Shown here one piece after another: positions 44,194 to 51,945 of a stretch of 64,000 nt of DNA. Source of the stretch: an uncultured Lachnospiraceae bacterium (GTDB lineage: Bacteria > Bacillota > Clostridia > Lachnospirales > Lachnospiraceae); assembly GCA_900548905.1 (NCBI GenBank), contig URMK01000016.1:1-64000 (forward strand), read 5' to 3'. A program made the position numbers and the translations under genes. Every line of letters starts with the position of its first letter. Within the stretch, counting starts at the first letter, position 1. The notes under the pieces are model-generated. The model was not told where the DNA came from and did no database searches. It saw nothing but the letters and a program-made list of their open reading frames with translations.

Positions 44194-44946
44194 TTATCCT
44201 TCCATCCCATCCGCCCAGCTTCCCATTTTTTCCGCCGTCATTTTCCACTGCTCCGGGGGCGTCACCCCGGCCTCTCCATCCCCGTCCTGCTCACCATACC
44301 AGCCAAATCCCGCATGGTTGCCGCCTTCTATTACATATTCCACACTGCCCTCCGGCAGGTTATCCCGGTATTCCTCATATTTTTCCCTGTTCAGTACCCC
44401 ATCCCGGCTTCCATATATGCTCAAGACAGCCAGTTCCTTTGGCAGAGGCTTTGCCGCATATGCCGCCAGCAGCACCAGTCCCTTCATCTTTTCTTCCTGT
44501 CCGGAGGCAGCAAAGGAAGCGGCCATCGCCCCTCCCAGGGAATGTCCTCCCAGATACCATTCCTCCATATCGGGATATGCCTCCATCACCTGCGCCGCCG
44601 CGCCGCTGTTTAACACCGCCAGGCGGCCGGGCATCCTTACCAGCACACAGAAAAAATCCTGTCCCGCGATTTCACGAAGCAGCGGCCCGTATGCCTCTTC
44701 CTCCACCTTGGCCCCCGGATAGAATACCAGCCCCCTGCCGCATTCCGGATCCCCATAGGTAATCCATTTTTTCCCCGCCTGTTCCGCAGCCGTCTCTTCC
44801 CCCGCTGCGGACAAAGTTTCCTGCATAACGGGAAGCGCATGATAATAATCTTCTATATACACGAAAATTCCCGCAACAGCCACAATGACAACTGCCGCCA
44901 GTATCATTCCCGCCCTTTTCCATTTGCTGTATTTCCTCCCTCTCAT
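44194..44946 (-). CDS. Membrane-anchored alpha/beta hydrolase (250 aa)
   Basis: N-terminal basic residues and a span (about 12-31, MILAAVVIVAVAGIFVYI) anchor a domain facing outside. The alpha/beta hydrolase has the nucleophile elbow GGHSLGGAMAA and later segments LSIYGSRDGVL (acid) and EGGNHAGFGWYG (His base). It matches the stand-alone alpha/beta hydrolase group, with lipase- or esterase-like activity unknown. ATG at 44946 is preceded by AAAGGAG; the longer frame adds residues without a ribosome site. It is a single gene ending in the palindrome cluster. Confidence 0.82.
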   Translation of the reverse strand: MRGRKYSKWKRAGMILAAVVIVAVAGIFVYIEDYYHALPVMQETLSAAGEETAAEQAGKKWITYGDPECGRGLVFYPGAKVEEEAYGPLLREIAGQDFFCVLVRMPGRLAVLNSGAAAQVMEAYPDMEEWYLGGHSLGGAMAASFAASGQEEKMKGLVLLAAYAAKPLPKELAVLSIYGSRDGVLNREKYEEYRDNLPEGSVEYVIEGGNHAGFGWYGEQDGDGEAGVTPPEQWKMTAEKMGSWADGMEG

Positions 44947-45056
44947 AAGATAAAGGCTCCTTTTCTTCTTTTCTATTATTCTATAGAAAAAATGCAGGAT
45001 GGGCAACTACCAAGTTACGGATCCCTCCGTGTACTATAAGCGTTCCGACGGGCTTG

Positions 45057-45089
45057 GCGCAGGATACAAAGAGCCCTCTGAACTGTTAC
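45057..45089. repeat. 33-nt dispersed intergenic repeat, copy 2
   Basis: Matches 32-64 at 30 of 33 bases (GCGCAGGA.ACAAAG.GCC.TCTGAACTGTTAC). It lies between the hydrolase and hydrogenase operons. Confidence 0.55.
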
Positions 45090-45119
45090 TCCGTACTGAG
45101 TAAACAATAACACTCCCCT

Positions 45120-45504
45120 TTTCCGGGCTTTATTTTTGTATATATAGTATATTAATTTGTATTTTCATTGTATCTTTTGTATATTCTTTAAACATTTGGT
45201 AATAACATGAGTTTTTTTATCAAATTTCATAGAAATTTAATGGTACATACCATGGTTTTATGGTAAAATATTTAAACCATTGCTGGTCACCTGCCCGGCC
45301 GCAAAGCCAGGCAGTCCATCTATTGACAGCAGGAGTCCTATACCCCGCAGTAAGCCATGGGGTTATAAGAAGGAAAATTTTAATGGAAAGCAGGGGTTAC
45401 CCTGCGGACAGCTGCCGGAATACCTCTTTCCGCCGGCCTTGGGGCAAAGCCTGAAATGCCGGCTGTTATCCCGCAGCATTTCCGCACGAACGAAAGGAGT
45501 TCAC
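45120..45504 (+). promoter_or_regulatory. Long upstream/leader region of the hydrogenase operon
   Basis: About 385 bases without a convincing gene. The first part is AT-rich with several TGGTA motifs and a dyad ATGGTTT/AAACCAT (45252-45280) that could be a regulator site. The second part (about 45330-45420) is GC-richer, with hairpins ATACCCC/GGGGTTAT and GCAGGG-GTTA-CCCTGC. A promoter near the AT-rich segment and a structured 5' leader are likely. No Rex-type TTGTGAA..TTCACAA site was seen. Confidence 0.45.
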
Positions 45505-45993
45505 ATGTTAACGCAAGAAGAAATCACCAGCCTCGATGAGATTCTTTCAAGCCATGATTACGACAGTTCTTCCGTTATCGCAGTCATGCAGGACATCCAG
45601 AAGAAGTACCGTTATCTTCCCGAAGAAGCGCTTACCTACATTGCCGGGAAGCTGAAGCTGAGCGAAGCCAAGATCTACGGCGTTGCCACCTTCTACGAGA
45701 ACTTTTCTCTGGAACCGAAGGGCAGATATGTCATCAAAGTATGCGACGGCACCGCCTGTCATGTCCGTAAATCTATTCCCATCCTGGAGGAGTTCCGGAA
45801 TATCCTGGGCCTGTCCGAAACCAAGCACAATTCGGACGATATGCTTTTTACCCTGGAAACCGTATCCTGCCTGGGAGCCTGCGGTCTGGCGCCGGTATGC
45901 ACCGTTAACGATAAGGTACATGCCTCCATGACACCGGAAAAAGCACGAGAACTCATAAGCGAACTGAGGGAGGAAGCAGCCAATGAGAATTAA
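45505..45993 (+). CDS. hydC: Hydrogenase subunit HydC, NuoE-like [2Fe-2S] protein (162 aa)
   Basis: Thioredoxin-fold [2Fe-2S] subunit of a multimeric [FeFe] hydrogenase. The four cluster cysteines are Cys80, Cys85 (CDGTAC) and Cys122, Cys126 (CLGAC), as in NuoE. It passes electrons between the NADH-oxidising HydB and the rest of the complex. ATG at 45505 follows AAAGGAG; a much longer frame upstream has no ribosome site. Its stop overlaps the HydB start by 11 bases, so the two are coupled. Confidence 0.95.
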   Translation: MLTQEEITSLDEILSSHDYDSSSVIAVMQDIQKKYRYLPEEALTYIAGKLKLSEAKIYGVATFYENFSLEPKGRYVIKVCDGTACHVRKSIPILEEFRNILGLSETKHNSDDMLFTLETVSCLGACGLAPVCTVNDKVHASMTPEKARELISELREEAANEN

Positions 45994-47911
45994 CAGCCGC
46001 GACGAATTAAACCACTTGCAGGAATATTACAGCAGCCGGGTGAATGCCCAGAAAAAACGGATTCTGGTCTGTGCGGGAACCGGCTGTGTGGCAGGCGGCT
46101 CCCTTCTGATTTACGACCGCCTGAAAGAGCTTATGGAAGAAAAAGGGATCTGCTGTGAGGTAGTCCTGGAGGAAGAGCCCCATGATCCTTCCCTTCATTC
46201 CGCCGGAAATGGCGGCTGCGGCTGCAAGGATCAGCCCATCGGCCTGAAAAAAAGCGGCTGCCACGGCTTCTGTGAAATGGGGCCGCTGCTGCGCATCGAT
46301 CCGGAAGGGCTTCTGTACATAAAGGTAAAAGTGGAAGACTGCGAAGAAATCATCGAAAGAAGCATTCTGAAGGATGAAATCGTGGAGCACCTTGTTTACC
46401 AGGATCAGTCCCTTAAATCTTATCCCAAACAGGAAGATATTCCTTTCTATAAGAAACAGACCCGTGTGGCCCTGGAATACTGCGGCCATATCAATGCGGA
46501 ATCCGTAAAGGAATACATTGCCGAAGGCGGCTACAGCGCCGTGGCAAAGGCTTTATTTGATATGACTCCCCAGCAGATCGTGGATGAAATCACAGACTCC
46601 TGCCTGCGGGGCAGAGGGGGCGGCGGATTCCCCACCGGCCGTAAATGGGCACAGGTACTCCGTCAGCCCGAAGAGATTAAATATGTCGTCTGCAACGGCG
46701 ACGAAGGGGATCCGGGCGCATTCATGGATCGTTCCATGATGGAAGGCGAACCCCACCGTGTGCTGGAAGGTATGCTTATATCCGGTATCGCTACCGGTGC
46801 ACATTATGGCTATATCTATGTGCGCGCGGAATATCCGCTGGCTGTATCCCGTCTTCAGAATGCCATTAACCAGGCCATAGAAATCGGCCTCCTGGGTGAA
46901 AACATCCTGGGTTCCGGTTTTGATTTCACCGTTAAAATAAGCCAGGGAGCCGGGGCATTCGTATGCGGCGAGGGCAGCGCCCTCACCTCTTCCATCGAAG
47001 GAAACCGGGGCATGCCCAGGGTAAAACCCCCCAGGACTGTGGAAAAAGGGCTTTTCGAAAAGCCAACCGTCCTGAATAACGTGGAAACCTTCTGCAACGT
47101 GGCCCCCATTATCCTGAAGGGCGCCGACTGGTACAAGACTATGGGGCCGGCAAACAACCACGGCACCAAGGCCTTTGCCCTTACCGGAAATGTCAATAAT
47201 ACCGGACTCATTGAGGTTCCCATGGGAACCACTCTCCGGGAGGTTATTTTTGACATCGGCGGCGGTGTAAAAGGCGGCGATTTCAAAGCGGTTCAGATCG
47301 GCGGCCCCTCCGGCGGCTGTCTGTGCATCAGCGCCACCGAAGATCACCTGGATATGCACCTGGATTTTGATTCCCTGAAAAAGGTGGGCGCTATGATCGG
47401 ATCCGGCGGCCTGGTTGTCATGAATGACAAAAGCTGTATGGTGGAGGTTGCCCGCTTCTTTATGAATTTTACCCAGAACGAATCCTGCGGCAAGTGCGTT
47501 CCCTGCCGGGAAGGCACAAAACGTATGCTGGAGCTTTTAACCGATATTACGGAGGGCAGGGGAACCATGGAGCATCTGGATATGCTCGGGGAACTCTCCC
47601 AGACCATTTCCGATACCGCTTTATGCGGCCTTGGAAAAACAGCCGCTTTCCCGGTTGTCAGCACCATGAAATATTTCCGCGAAGAATACATTGCCCACGT
47701 TGTGGATAAAAAATGTCCTGCCGGACAATGCAAAGCACTTGTCAACCTGCAAATCGATCCTGACCTTTGCAGAGGCTGTACCAAGTGCGCAAGGCTCTGC
47801 CCTGTGTCCGCTATTACAGGCGAACTGAAAAAGCCCCATACTATCGATGTCAGCAAATGTATCAAATGCGGCACCTGTAAGGACGGCTGTCCATTCCATG
47901 CAATTTACTGA
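45983..47911 (+). CDS. hydB: Hydrogenase subunit HydB, NuoF-like flavoprotein (642 aa)
   Basis: NADH/FMN subunit of the hydrogenase. The N-terminal thioredoxin-like [2Fe-2S] domain has Cys30, Cys35, Cys93, Cys97, with an extra CGC at 79-81. NuoF core: GRGGGGFPTGRKW (about 209-222) and NGDEGDPGAFMDR. A [4Fe-4S] site lies at Cys502, Cys505, Cys508 and Cys548. The C-terminal ferredoxin domain carries two [4Fe-4S] motifs (596/599/602/606 and 626/629/632/636). This architecture is that of HydB/HndC in electron-bifurcating or NADH-dependent hydrogenases. HydA follows after 31 bases. Confidence 0.95.
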   Translation: MRINSRDELNHLQEYYSSRVNAQKKRILVCAGTGCVAGGSLLIYDRLKELMEEKGICCEVVLEEEPHDPSLHSAGNGGCGCKDQPIGLKKSGCHGFCEMGPLLRIDPEGLLYIKVKVEDCEEIIERSILKDEIVEHLVYQDQSLKSYPKQEDIPFYKKQTRVALEYCGHINAESVKEYIAEGGYSAVAKALFDMTPQQIVDEITDSCLRGRGGGGFPTGRKWAQVLRQPEEIKYVVCNGDEGDPGAFMDRSMMEGEPHRVLEGMLISGIATGAHYGYIYVRAEYPLAVSRLQNAINQAIEIGLLGENILGSGFDFTVKISQGAGAFVCGEGSALTSSIEGNRGMPRVKPPRTVEKGLFEKPTVLNNVETFCNVAPIILKGADWYKTMGPANNHGTKAFALTGNVNNTGLIEVPMGTTLREVIFDIGGGVKGGDFKAVQIGGPSGGCLCISATEDHLDMHLDFDSLKKVGAMIGSGGLVVMNDKSCMVEVARFFMNFTQNESCGKCVPCREGTKRMLELLTDITEGRGTMEHLDMLGELSQTISDTALCGLGKTAAFPVVSTMKYFREEYIAHVVDKKCPAGQCKALVNLQIDPDLCRGCTKCARLCPVSAITGELKKPHTIDVSKCIKCGTCKDGCPFHAIY

Positions 47912-47942
47912 TTTCATGCAATCGCATAAAGGAGAATCTGAA

Positions 47943-49655
47943 ATGGCAAAATACATGATTATTGACGGCATAAGGGCGGATTTCGACCAGGAAAAAAATA
48001 TCCTGCAGGTAATCAACAGCGTGGGAATCCACGTACCCACCCTTTGCTATTATTCCGACCTTTCCATTTACGGCGCCTGCCGTATGTGTATGGTTGAGGA
48101 CGAGCGCGGCAACCTGATTGCCTCCTGCTCCACACCTCCCAAGGATAAAATGTCTGTCCGTACCAATACCCCCCGCCTGCAGCATCACCGCAAAATGATC
48201 CTGGAGCTGCTGCTGGCTTCCCACTGCCGGGACTGTACCATATGTGAAAAGAACCAGACCTGCCGCCTGCAGGAGCTGGCAGGCCGCCTGGGACTGACGG
48301 ACGTTCGTTTTCCCAATACAAGAACCCCTCAGCCCGTGGACGATTCCTCGGTATCCATCGTGAGGGATCCCAGCAAATGTATTCTCTGCGGCGACTGTGT
48401 GAGGGTATGTAACGAAGTACAGCACGTGGGAGCTATAGATTTCGCGGAACGCGGCTCCTCCATGGTGGTCACTCCCGCCTTCGGCAAGAAACTGGCTGAG
48501 ACCGACTGTGTGAACTGCGGCCAGTGTGCGGCTGTATGCCCTACTGCAGCAATCAAGGTAAAAACCAATATGGATAAGGTATGGCGTCACCTCTACGATC
48601 CGCACAAACGCGTGGTGGTACAGGTTGCCCCTGCCGTCCGTGTGGCCCTGGGAGAAGCCTTCGGCCTTCCGCCCGGTGAAGACAGCATCGGCAGAATTTT
48701 CACCGCCATCCGTATGCTGGGCTTCGACGCCGTTTATGACACCTGCGTGGGCGCTGATCTTACTATTATGGAAGAAGCCCGGGAGCTGGCTGAAAAGCTG
48801 GAAAGCGGCGACGGCCGTTTCCCTCTGTTCACCTCCTGCTGCCCCGCCTGGATACGCTTTGCGGAAACCAAGCATCCGGACATCATGCCCTACATCTCCA
48901 CCTGTAAATCACCCATGGAAATGTTCGGCGCGGTGTTAAAGGAATATTATAAGGAAAAAGACGCGGAAGAAGAACAGGAAACAATTTCTGTTGCCATCAT
49001 GCCCTGTGTGGCAAAGAAAATGGAAGCGGTACGGGAAGAATTCAAACGAAACGGTGTTCCGGATATTGATTATGTGCTCACTACAAAAGAACTGATCCGT
49101 ATGATCCGGGAAAGCGGCATCCAGTTTGACGAAATCGATCCCGAAGCCCCCGATATGCCCTTCTCCATTTCCTCCGGCGCCGGCGTTATATTCGGAGTTA
49201 CCGGCGGCGTTACCGAAGCGGCCCTGCGCCGTCTGGTACAGGAAAAGAGCACCCAGACCCTGCGTGACATCAAATTCTCCGGTATCCGCGGCATGGAAGG
49301 CGTGAAGGAAGCCATCGTGGAAATGGATGACCGTACTCTGCGCATCGGTGTTGTAAGCGGACTCGGCAATGCGGATGATTTAATAGAAAAAATCAAGAGC
49401 GGGGAAGAGCATTTTGACTTTGTGGAGGTTATGGCTTGTCCGTACGGCTGTATCGCAGGCGCCGGCCAGCCCTTCTGCCATAAAGTGGACAAAAAGGAAC
49501 GTATGGCCGGAATGTACCGTTCCGATAAGGCGGCCCCCATCAAACGAAGCGAAGAAAACCCTGTCATATTCAATCTCTACAACGGCGGACTGCTGGAAGG
49601 CAGGGAGCATGAACTGCTTCATGTCCATTATGCCGGGGCACACGTACACGAGTAA
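47943..49655 (+). CDS. hydA: [FeFe] hydrogenase catalytic subunit HydA (570 aa)
   Basis: Catalytic subunit making or using H2. N-terminal [2Fe-2S] (Cys35, 46, 49, 62); His-Cys [4Fe-4S] (His94, Cys98, 101, 107); two ferredoxin clusters (146/149/152/156 and 189/192/195/199). H-cluster: L1 TSCCPAW with Cys299-Cys300, L2 MPCVAKKME with Cys355, L3 MACPYGC with Cys499 and Cys503. These positions coincide with C. pasteurianum CpI as I recall its numbering. L3 reads PYGCIAGAGQP rather than the common PGGC.xGGGQP. ATG follows AAAGGAG. Together with HydB/HydC this suggests a trimeric ferredoxin/NADH-linked enzyme. Maturases HydE/F/G are not in the window. Confidence 0.96.
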   Translation: MAKYMIIDGIRADFDQEKNILQVINSVGIHVPTLCYYSDLSIYGACRMCMVEDERGNLIASCSTPPKDKMSVRTNTPRLQHHRKMILELLLASHCRDCTICEKNQTCRLQELAGRLGLTDVRFPNTRTPQPVDDSSVSIVRDPSKCILCGDCVRVCNEVQHVGAIDFAERGSSMVVTPAFGKKLAETDCVNCGQCAAVCPTAAIKVKTNMDKVWRHLYDPHKRVVVQVAPAVRVALGEAFGLPPGEDSIGRIFTAIRMLGFDAVYDTCVGADLTIMEEARELAEKLESGDGRFPLFTSCCPAWIRFAETKHPDIMPYISTCKSPMEMFGAVLKEYYKEKDAEEEQETISVAIMPCVAKKMEAVREEFKRNGVPDIDYVLTTKELIRMIRESGIQFDEIDPEAPDMPFSISSGAGVIFGVTGGVTEAALRRLVQEKSTQTLRDIKFSGIRGMEGVKEAIVEMDDRTLRIGVVSGLGNADDLIEKIKSGEEHFDFVEVMACPYGCIAGAGQPFCHKVDKKERMAGMYRSDKAAPIKRSEENPVIFNLYNGGLLEGREHELLHVHYAGAHVHE

Positions 49656-49681
49656 ATCCGGCGTTACCGGGAGGGAACCTT

Positions 49682-50107
49682 ATGATAATCACACCAAATT
49701 TTCATTTCCGGGGAGACTGTGAAGAAGCTATGAATCTGTACCAAAAGGCTTTCCATGGGGAAATCACCTGTCTCCTGCATTACCGGGATGCCAATCCCCG
49801 GGATTACGTTGCCGACAGCCGGTTAGGCGGCCATGTCTATCATGGAGAAATGCTTCTGTACGGAATCCGGGTGATGATGTCTGACATGGAACCCGCAGAA
49901 ATATCGGAAAAGCCGGTTTCACCGCCCTTATCCCTGGTGGTAACCATGGATACAAAAGAACAGGTGATGGAGGCTTATGAAGTCATGAAGGAGGGAGCGG
50001 TTATCCGGCAGACGCCGCAAAGCACGACCTACAGCTCCTGCTTCGTTTCCCTGATCGATCGGTTCGGGATACGCTGGGAAATCATGACGGAGCAGACTCT
50101 GCAGTAA
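49682..50107 (+). CDS. VOC-family protein, PhnB-like (141 aa)
   Basis: Small glyoxalase/dioxygenase-fold protein of the PhnB/YjdN-like group: ITPNFHFRGDCEEAMNLYQKAF at the start, HVYHGEMLLYGIRVMMSDM in the middle and DRFGIRWEIM at the end. Enzymatic activity is unproven for this group. ATG follows GGGAGG. It starts 26 bases after HydA and may ride on the hydrogenase transcript; a strong terminator follows. Confidence 0.85.
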   Translation: MIITPNFHFRGDCEEAMNLYQKAFHGEITCLLHYRDANPRDYVADSRLGGHVYHGEMLLYGIRVMMSDMEPAEISEKPVSPPLSLVVTMDTKEQVMEAYEVMKEGAVIRQTPQSTTYSSCFVSLIDRFGIRWEIMTEQTLQ

Positions 50108-50122
50108 AAACCTTCCGTCCGG

Positions 50123-50184
50123 AAAAAAATACCCCTGTCAGAAGCCTCGTGTTTGTCCGAGGTTTCCAACGGGGGTACTTTTTA
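50123..50184. terminator. Bidirectional terminator
   Basis: Outer stem TACCCC/GGGGTA with an inner CCTCG/CGAGG stem, A-run before and TTTTT after. It ends the hydrogenase/VOC transcript, and the convergent NUDIX gene on the other strand. Confidence 0.8.
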
Positions 50185-50264
50185 TGTGTTCCCAAAATCC
50201 CAAAATCATAAACGGCTCCATCCAAACCGCCTCCGGCATTTGTATATCTCACTCTGACGAACCC

Positions 50265-50843
50265 TTATACCGTATTTTCCGCCGGCCCCGGATACCTTTT
50301 CCGGAATACCTCTTCCAGCGCATCCGTTTCCCAGGGAAAAATACAGTATCCCGGCGCCCCTGCTGCCGCCAGCTCCTTCAGCCGCTCAAAAGCGATCCAG
50401 CATACGCCTTCCACTTCTTCCTCCTGCAGCGTAAGCTCCTCTTCCCTGACGGGCTTTTCATACAAAAACAGCGCGGAGATTTCCCTGTCCAGGACATGGC
50501 CCCCGCCGAAGTAATCATCCACCTGACAGGGATAAATACCCGCCGGGTACAGATCCTCCTCCTTCGCCTCCAGCCCCAGCTCCTCCTCCAGCTCCCGCAG
50601 CGCTCCCTCTACAAAACTGTCGCCTGCCGATAAATGCCCCGCACAGGAAGCATCATAGCATCCCGGAAAAGTTTCCTTCCTGCTGCTTCTCTTCTGCAAA
50701 AGCACCTCTGTTTTTCCGCCGTTTTGCCGTACCAGCCAGATGTGGGCTGTTCCATGCCAGTCCCCGTCCCTGTGGACGGCACTTCTTTCCTTCACTTCCC
50801 CCGTAAGCACCCCTTCGGGCGTACGGATATCAAACATTTCCAT
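50265..50843 (-). CDS. NUDIX hydrolase (192 aa)
   Basis: Cytoplasmic NUDIX pyrophosphatase of the IPP-isomerase-like/YfcD subgroup: VLLQKRSSRKETFPGCYDA precedes the box, where GHLSAGDSFVEG is followed by the core RELEEELGL. An Asp stands where the consensus has the first Glu. The substrate is unknown; housekeeping or isoprenoid-related roles are possible. ATG follows GAGGAAAACAGA. It is a single gene; a GTAACTGTT palindrome lies upstream. Confidence 0.87.
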   Translation of the reverse strand: MEMFDIRTPEGVLTGEVKERSAVHRDGDWHGTAHIWLVRQNGGKTEVLLQKRSSRKETFPGCYDASCAGHLSAGDSFVEGALRELEEELGLEAKEEDLYPAGIYPCQVDDYFGGGHVLDREISALFLYEKPVREEELTLQEEEVEGVCWIAFERLKELAAAGAPGYCIFPWETDALEEVFRKRYPGPAENTV

Positions 50844-50871
50844 TCTGTTTTCCTCATATGTGTTTCTGTCG

Positions 50872-50942
50872 GTAACTGTGATAGGGCAAACAGTTACTTC
50901 TGCCTTATGTAAACACTGCAGCAGCCCGGAAGGCTGCTGCAG
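50872..50942. repeat. GTAACTGTT palindrome copy 2 and adjacent hairpin
   Basis: 50872-50897 reads GTAACTGTG...ACAGTTAC and, read on the other strand, resembles 21133-21159 closely (GTAACTGTT ... TCACAGTTAC). Next to it 50916-50942 is a perfect 11-bp hairpin CTGCAGCAGCC/GGCTGCTGCAG, which may terminate the secreted-protein gene although the T-run is weak. Confidence 0.55.
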
Positions 50943-50954
50943 ATGAGTTCGTTC

Positions 50955-51812
50955 TTATTGTATCACAAAGAAAATATCACTGGCAAACGGTCCGTCACCG
51001 CCGTAATATATCTTGCTGTTTCCCATATGGTCGGCAACCGAAACCCGTTTGATCCGGTAGGTTCCCGCTTCCTTCGTCTGGCTCTTTTTGATGGTGCCGG
51101 AGTAGAGCATATCTCCCTGATATTCCAGGTCGATGCTGATCGCTTTTCCCTTTTCATTCTCAAAGCGCACCGCAACCGTGTCCACACCGGAAAAATCATC
51201 CGCAACCGCAGCGGTCACCATAAGAGGCGACTCCTTTGCCGCCTGTACGGGAGCAACCGTCACCGCCCCCAGTACAGGAGGGGTTTCATCCAGCACCGCC
51301 ACACCGTTTGCAATGGTAAAACCCGCCGTAAACGGGAGTGTCCGGTATTTATCATTTTCCTCCCGGTCCTCCGCCCTGCAGTATTTCAGGTAAGCGCCGT
51401 TGGTATCCTGCAGGAGCACCTTATCCAGCACATAATTGCCGGCAGGCTCATAAATGCTCATCGTTATCCAGCCCGCATACACACCGTTGGCATAGTCCCT
51501 GTCCCGGAGTATCTTGGTAACGCTTCTGTCATTAACCGGATTTTTAAACTGGATGTTAATATGATCGATCCCCGCAGTTCCCGGAAGCGCCTGTACAGCC
51601 ACATAGACCTTCAGTTCATTCCCTTCCGCCGTCATGCTGCCGGCGGCAACCGCGCCAAGAAGCATACCGCTTCCGGCGGCTTCACCGGCAGCGGGTTCCC
51701 CCAAAGCCTGTGCCGCGGGTTCCTCCGCCTGCGCCGGTAAGGACGGGAACAGACTTGCAGCCGCCAGAACCGCCGCTGCCGCCAATGCTGTCATTCTGTA
51801 ACCTTTTTTCAT
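50955..51812 (-). CDS. Secreted protein with Ig-like modules (285 aa)
   Basis: Signal peptide MKKGYRMTALAAAAVLAAASLFPSLPAQA, then an Ala/Glu/Pro-rich linker. Two beta-rich modules follow: one with KVYVAVQALPGTAGIDHINIQF and one starting PPVLGAVTVAPVQAAKESPLMV and containing DDFSGVDTVAVRFENEKGKAISI, resembling bacterial Ig-like or cell-adhesion modules. No enzyme motif or sortase signal is seen. ATG at 51812 has AAAAGGAG at good spacing; the longer frame does not. It is convergent with nothing and next to the GH127 gene on the same strand. Function unknown. Confidence 0.75.
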   Translation of the reverse strand: MKKGYRMTALAAAAVLAAASLFPSLPAQAEEPAAQALGEPAAGEAAGSGMLLGAVAAGSMTAEGNELKVYVAVQALPGTAGIDHINIQFKNPVNDRSVTKILRDRDYANGVYAGWITMSIYEPAGNYVLDKVLLQDTNGAYLKYCRAEDREENDKYRTLPFTAGFTIANGVAVLDETPPVLGAVTVAPVQAAKESPLMVTAAVADDFSGVDTVAVRFENEKGKAISIDLEYQGDMLYSGTIKKSQTKEAGTYRIKRVSVADHMGNSKIYYGGDGPFASDIFFVIQ

Positions 51813-51945
51813 CCGCTCACTCCTTTTCCTTCTGAAAAAGTATATTACACTCTTTTTCATTTTATCATATCCCCTGCAAAAGAAAAGATGATTTTCAGGA
51901 AATGAAGCGGTTTGAATGGAAGCGGTTCTGTTTTCCGTCCGCAGT

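Noticed and set aside
45280..45504. Possible 75-residue N-terminal extension of HydC
   Set aside because: The segment is not NuoE-like, and ATG at 45505 has AAAGGAG at correct spacing.
45120..45504. Known riboswitch in the hydrogenase leader
   Set aside because: Hairpins are present but I could not match any riboswitch core by eye.
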